This document shows positions 14,152 through 15,515 of a stretch of DNA of 15,515 bases, in pieces; position 1 is the first letter of the stretch, and every line of letters begins with the position of its first letter. Both the position numbers and the translations under genes were made by a program. Below the pieces are notes generated by a model. That model searched no databases, had not been told where the DNA came from, and saw nothing but the letters and a program-made list of their open reading frames with translations. Origin of the DNA: Campylobacterales bacterium (lineage in GTDB: Bacteria > Campylobacterota > Campylobacteria > Campylobacterales > QNZT01); the NCBI GenBank assembly GCA_026985685.1, contig JALSQA010000095.1, positions 1 through 15,515 of the forward strand. The letters are read 5' to 3'.

Positions 14152-14755
14152 GATAATCATCAAATAGATATTGATGATCATTTGGTAAGTTATTATAAAG
14201 TTCGTGTGCTAAATTTCTAATTTCCCATAAAGCTGATTTGTCACTTCTTAGATTTATGAAGTTTTGCAGACTTCTTGCATTGATAGTCCATGTCAATTCA
14301 GTTTTATACGATTCTGGAAGAGCATATTTTGCTTTATCATTACTGATTCCTTGTTTTAAAATGAGACGTAGATTTTCTAAAGCTTTTATACTCATTTCAT
14401 CAACAATTTCAACATCTGTAAATACGAGATATTTTTTGGCTCTTTTTGTATCCTCTAAAGTAAAAGCTTCTTCTTCTTTTAACTCTTTTAATGTATAACG
14501 TGTTGATTTAACACTAAGACTAGCCATCCGATGACGTGCAAGTTCTTGTAAAAGTGCACGAGAAATCCCCTGAATATAAAATGTATATACTAAATGCTCT
14601 AGTGTGGAAGCGTGTTTGAATTTGTTACCGACTCTATCTATGAGTGCCTTATCTTTTTCTCCTCCATGATCGCTTTTGTCAAAACTTTGCCAGCAAGTAC
14701 GAATTGCATCGGCACATACGACTAAAGGAGTATGGTTTAAAAGAGTGATTTTCAT
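14138..14755 (-). CDS. thyX: Flavin-dependent thymidylate synthase ThyX
   Basis: ThyX makes dTMP from dUMP with FAD, NADPH and methylene-tetrahydrofolate, replacing ThyA in many Campylobacterota. It has 205 residues. The ThyX motif is RHRMASLSVKSTRY (74-87) with Arg74, His75, Arg76, Ser79, Ser84 and Arg86. The usual Asn at position 81 is Ser, as I recall also for Helicobacter ThyX. AIRTCWQSFDKSDHGGEKDK (17-36), STLEHLVYTF (50-59), PESYKTELTWTINARSLQNF and LRSDKSA are further family segments, the Arg in NARSLQNF being at the active site. It is convergent with the rhodanese gene. Translation starts right after a hairpin-T-run, and its SD (AGGA, eight bases before ATG) lies in that hairpin. Confidence 0.96.
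   Translation of the reverse strand: MKITLLNHTPLVVCADAIRTCWQSFDKSDHGGEKDKALIDRVGNKFKHASTLEHLVYTFYIQGISRALLQELARHRMASLSVKSTRYTLKELKEEEAFTLEDTKRAKKYLVFTDVEIVDEMSIKALENLRLILKQGISNDKAKYALPESYKTELTWTINARSLQNFINLRSDKSALWEIRNLAHELYNNLPNDHQYLFDDYLKVL
14156..14178 (+). repeat. Short inverted repeat at the rhodanese-thyX convergence
   Basis: ATCATCAA (14156-14163) and TTGATGAT (14171-14178) form 8-base arms around a 7-base loop just after the rhodanese stop and inside the end of thyX. No T-run follows, so it is not a clear terminator. It may mark the 3' end of the plus-strand operon or be chance. Confidence 0.25.
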
Positions 14756-14758
14756 AAA

Positions 14759-14787
14759 AATAGTCCTAACTTAAAGTTAGGACTATT
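14759..14787 (-). terminator. flgE terminator hairpin overlapping the thyX leader
   Basis: On the minus strand AATAGTCCTAAC (14787-14776) and GTTAGGACTATT (14770-14759) form a perfect 12-bp stem with a 5-base loop, about 20 bases after the flgE stop. The 3' arm runs straight into T residues (14760-14756) and then the thyX ATG. Form and place fit an intrinsic terminator for flgE. The 3' arm also contains AGGA, the only SD of thyX, so a read-through transcript would have that SD paired. Confidence 0.75.
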
Positions 14788-14790
14788 ATA
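14785..14790 (-). promoter_or_regulatory. thyX promoter, extended -10
   Basis: Minus-strand TGC-TATAAT (TATAAT at 14790-14785) is a perfect -10 with the TG extension. The -35 region, which would overlap the flgE stop, is poor. The start would be near 14778, inside the 5' arm of the hairpin, leaving a leader of about 22 bases that cannot form the full stem. Confidence 0.6.
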
Positions 14791-14805
14791 GCAAATCTAC
14801 CAAAA

Positions 14806-15515
14806 TTATTGTTTAAGTTGAAGTAGAGTATTTAGCATTTGATCTGATGTTGTGATCGTTTTTGAGTTAGCTTGAAAACCTCTTTGGATGACGATGAGTT
14901 GTGTAAGAGAACGGCTCAAATCAACATTTGACATCTCTAATGCACTTGATTGAACAAAACCACGTCCACCAGCTGCTGCTTTTCCGATGACAGGTTCACC
15001 TGAGTTGGCTGTTTGAACAAAAACATTTCCACCATCACTCTCTAAGCCGATATTATTGGTAAATTTTGCCATGGCAACTTGTGCTAAACCAAAAGATCTA
15101 CCATTTGTAAAACTTCCAATAAGTGTACCTGACTGATCGATTCTGATACCATCAAGATCACCACCAGTAAATCCATCTTGGCTTATTCCTGCTGTATTAG
15201 ATTCACTATCAAAACTTGTCATGCCGTCAAATTTATTAATACTTCCAAGATCAAGTAAAATAGTTTGATTTGGAGCAGAACCATTATTTGCAGTATATGT
15301 GAAACTTGTTGGTGTATAAGAAGCCAATGAACCATCTGAATTAAAAATGACTTGTCCATTTAACTCATTTTCTCTATCTTTGATTGGACCACCTATATCT
15401 CCAGGTTTTGGAACAGATATTTTCATATCCCAGGCTACACCTGTTTTTGTTCCATTTGTGTCATAAATATATCCAGCTTTTCTATACTCAACTCGTACAG
15501 TATGTTTAGAACCTA
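14806..15515 (-). CDS. flgE: Flagellar hook protein FlgE, C-terminal part
   Basis: FlgE polymerises into the extracellular hook joining the flagellar rod and filament, after export by the flagellar type III system. The frame is open across the right window edge, where it reads GSKHTVRVEYRKAGYIYDTN, so the 5' part lies outside. About 236 C-terminal residues are present. DGIRIDQSGTLIGSFTNG, then AMAKFTNNIGLESDGGNVFV and NSGEP, match the hook D1 region. The tail SSALEMSNVDLSRSLTQLIV, followed by QRGFQANSKTITTSDQML and ending LLQLKQ, is the conserved D0 helix that packs in the hook core. An internal ATG at 15426 is not the real start because homologous sequence continues upstream of it. A strong terminator follows. 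Confidence 0.95.
   Translation of the reverse strand, partial: GSKHTVRVEYRKAGYIYDTNGTKTGVAWDMKISVPKPGDIGGPIKDRENELNGQVIFNSDGSLASYTPTSFTYTANNGSAPNQTILLDLGSINKFDGMTSFDSESNTAGISQDGFTGGDLDGIRIDQSGTLIGSFTNGRSFGLAQVAMAKFTNNIGLESDGGNVFVQTANSGEPVIGKAAAGGRGFVQSSALEMSNVDLSRSLTQLIVIQRGFQANSKTITTSDQMLNTLLQLKQ

Overview
The window is low-GC DNA spanning the chromosomal replication origin of a Campylobacterota (epsilonproteobacterial) bacterium, most likely near Sulfurimonas or its relatives. This rests on the order ruvC / dnaA-dnaN-gyrB-queF, a Helicobacter-like ThyX, an epsilon-type hook protein, and many DnaA boxes with the TTCAC core used in this phylum. The assignment comes from recognising families and gene order; no database search was run.

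Layout. Bases 1-9677 run mostly on the minus strand: hisF (3' end cut by the window edge), a small unknown gene translationally coupled to a Y-family DNA polymerase, tRNA-Ser(GGA), a TerB-like gene, then an HD-phosphohydrolase gene, queF, gyrB, dnaN and dnaA. The last five form a tight array. The one clear exception is the 4.5S/SRP RNA near 3108-3235, which is on the plus strand and converges with the HD gene. From 9928 the plus strand takes over: ruvC, an outer-membrane-protein-like gene, then an apparent operon of a PepD-type peptidase, an alpha/beta-hydrolase lipoprotein and an exported rhodanese. The window closes with thyX and the 3' part of flgE on the minus strand.

The origin appears bipartite, flanking dnaA. 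The ruvC-dnaA gap (9678-9927) holds about seven DnaA-box-like sites, two of which form a perfect 10-bp inverted repeat. The dnaN-dnaA gap (8211-8330) holds two adjacent boxes followed by CTA-CTA-CTA-AAA-CTA-AAA on the minus strand and an A+T-rich tract. That is the layout of a basal unwinding element with DnaA-trios. Two more boxes overlap the dnaA stop codon. Most genes point away from this region, as expected for leading-strand genes; the SRP RNA, thyX and flgE are head-on to the predicted fork.

Functionally the window combines replication (dnaA, dnaN, gyrB), recombination and translesion synthesis (ruvC, Y-family polymerase), nucleotide and tRNA-base metabolism (thyX, the YfbR-like HD protein, queF), protein targeting (SRP RNA), histidine biosynthesis (hisF), motility (flgE) and a small envelope-directed operon. 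The best non-coding signals, besides the origin, are two perfect hairpins whose 3' arm contains the ribosome binding site of the next gene (pepD and thyX). At thyX a TATAAT box sits on the hairpin base, so the gene's own short transcript would escape the hairpin while read-through from flgE would not. I saw no mobile element, CRISPR array or clearly foreign island, and no evidence for a wholly new multi-gene system.
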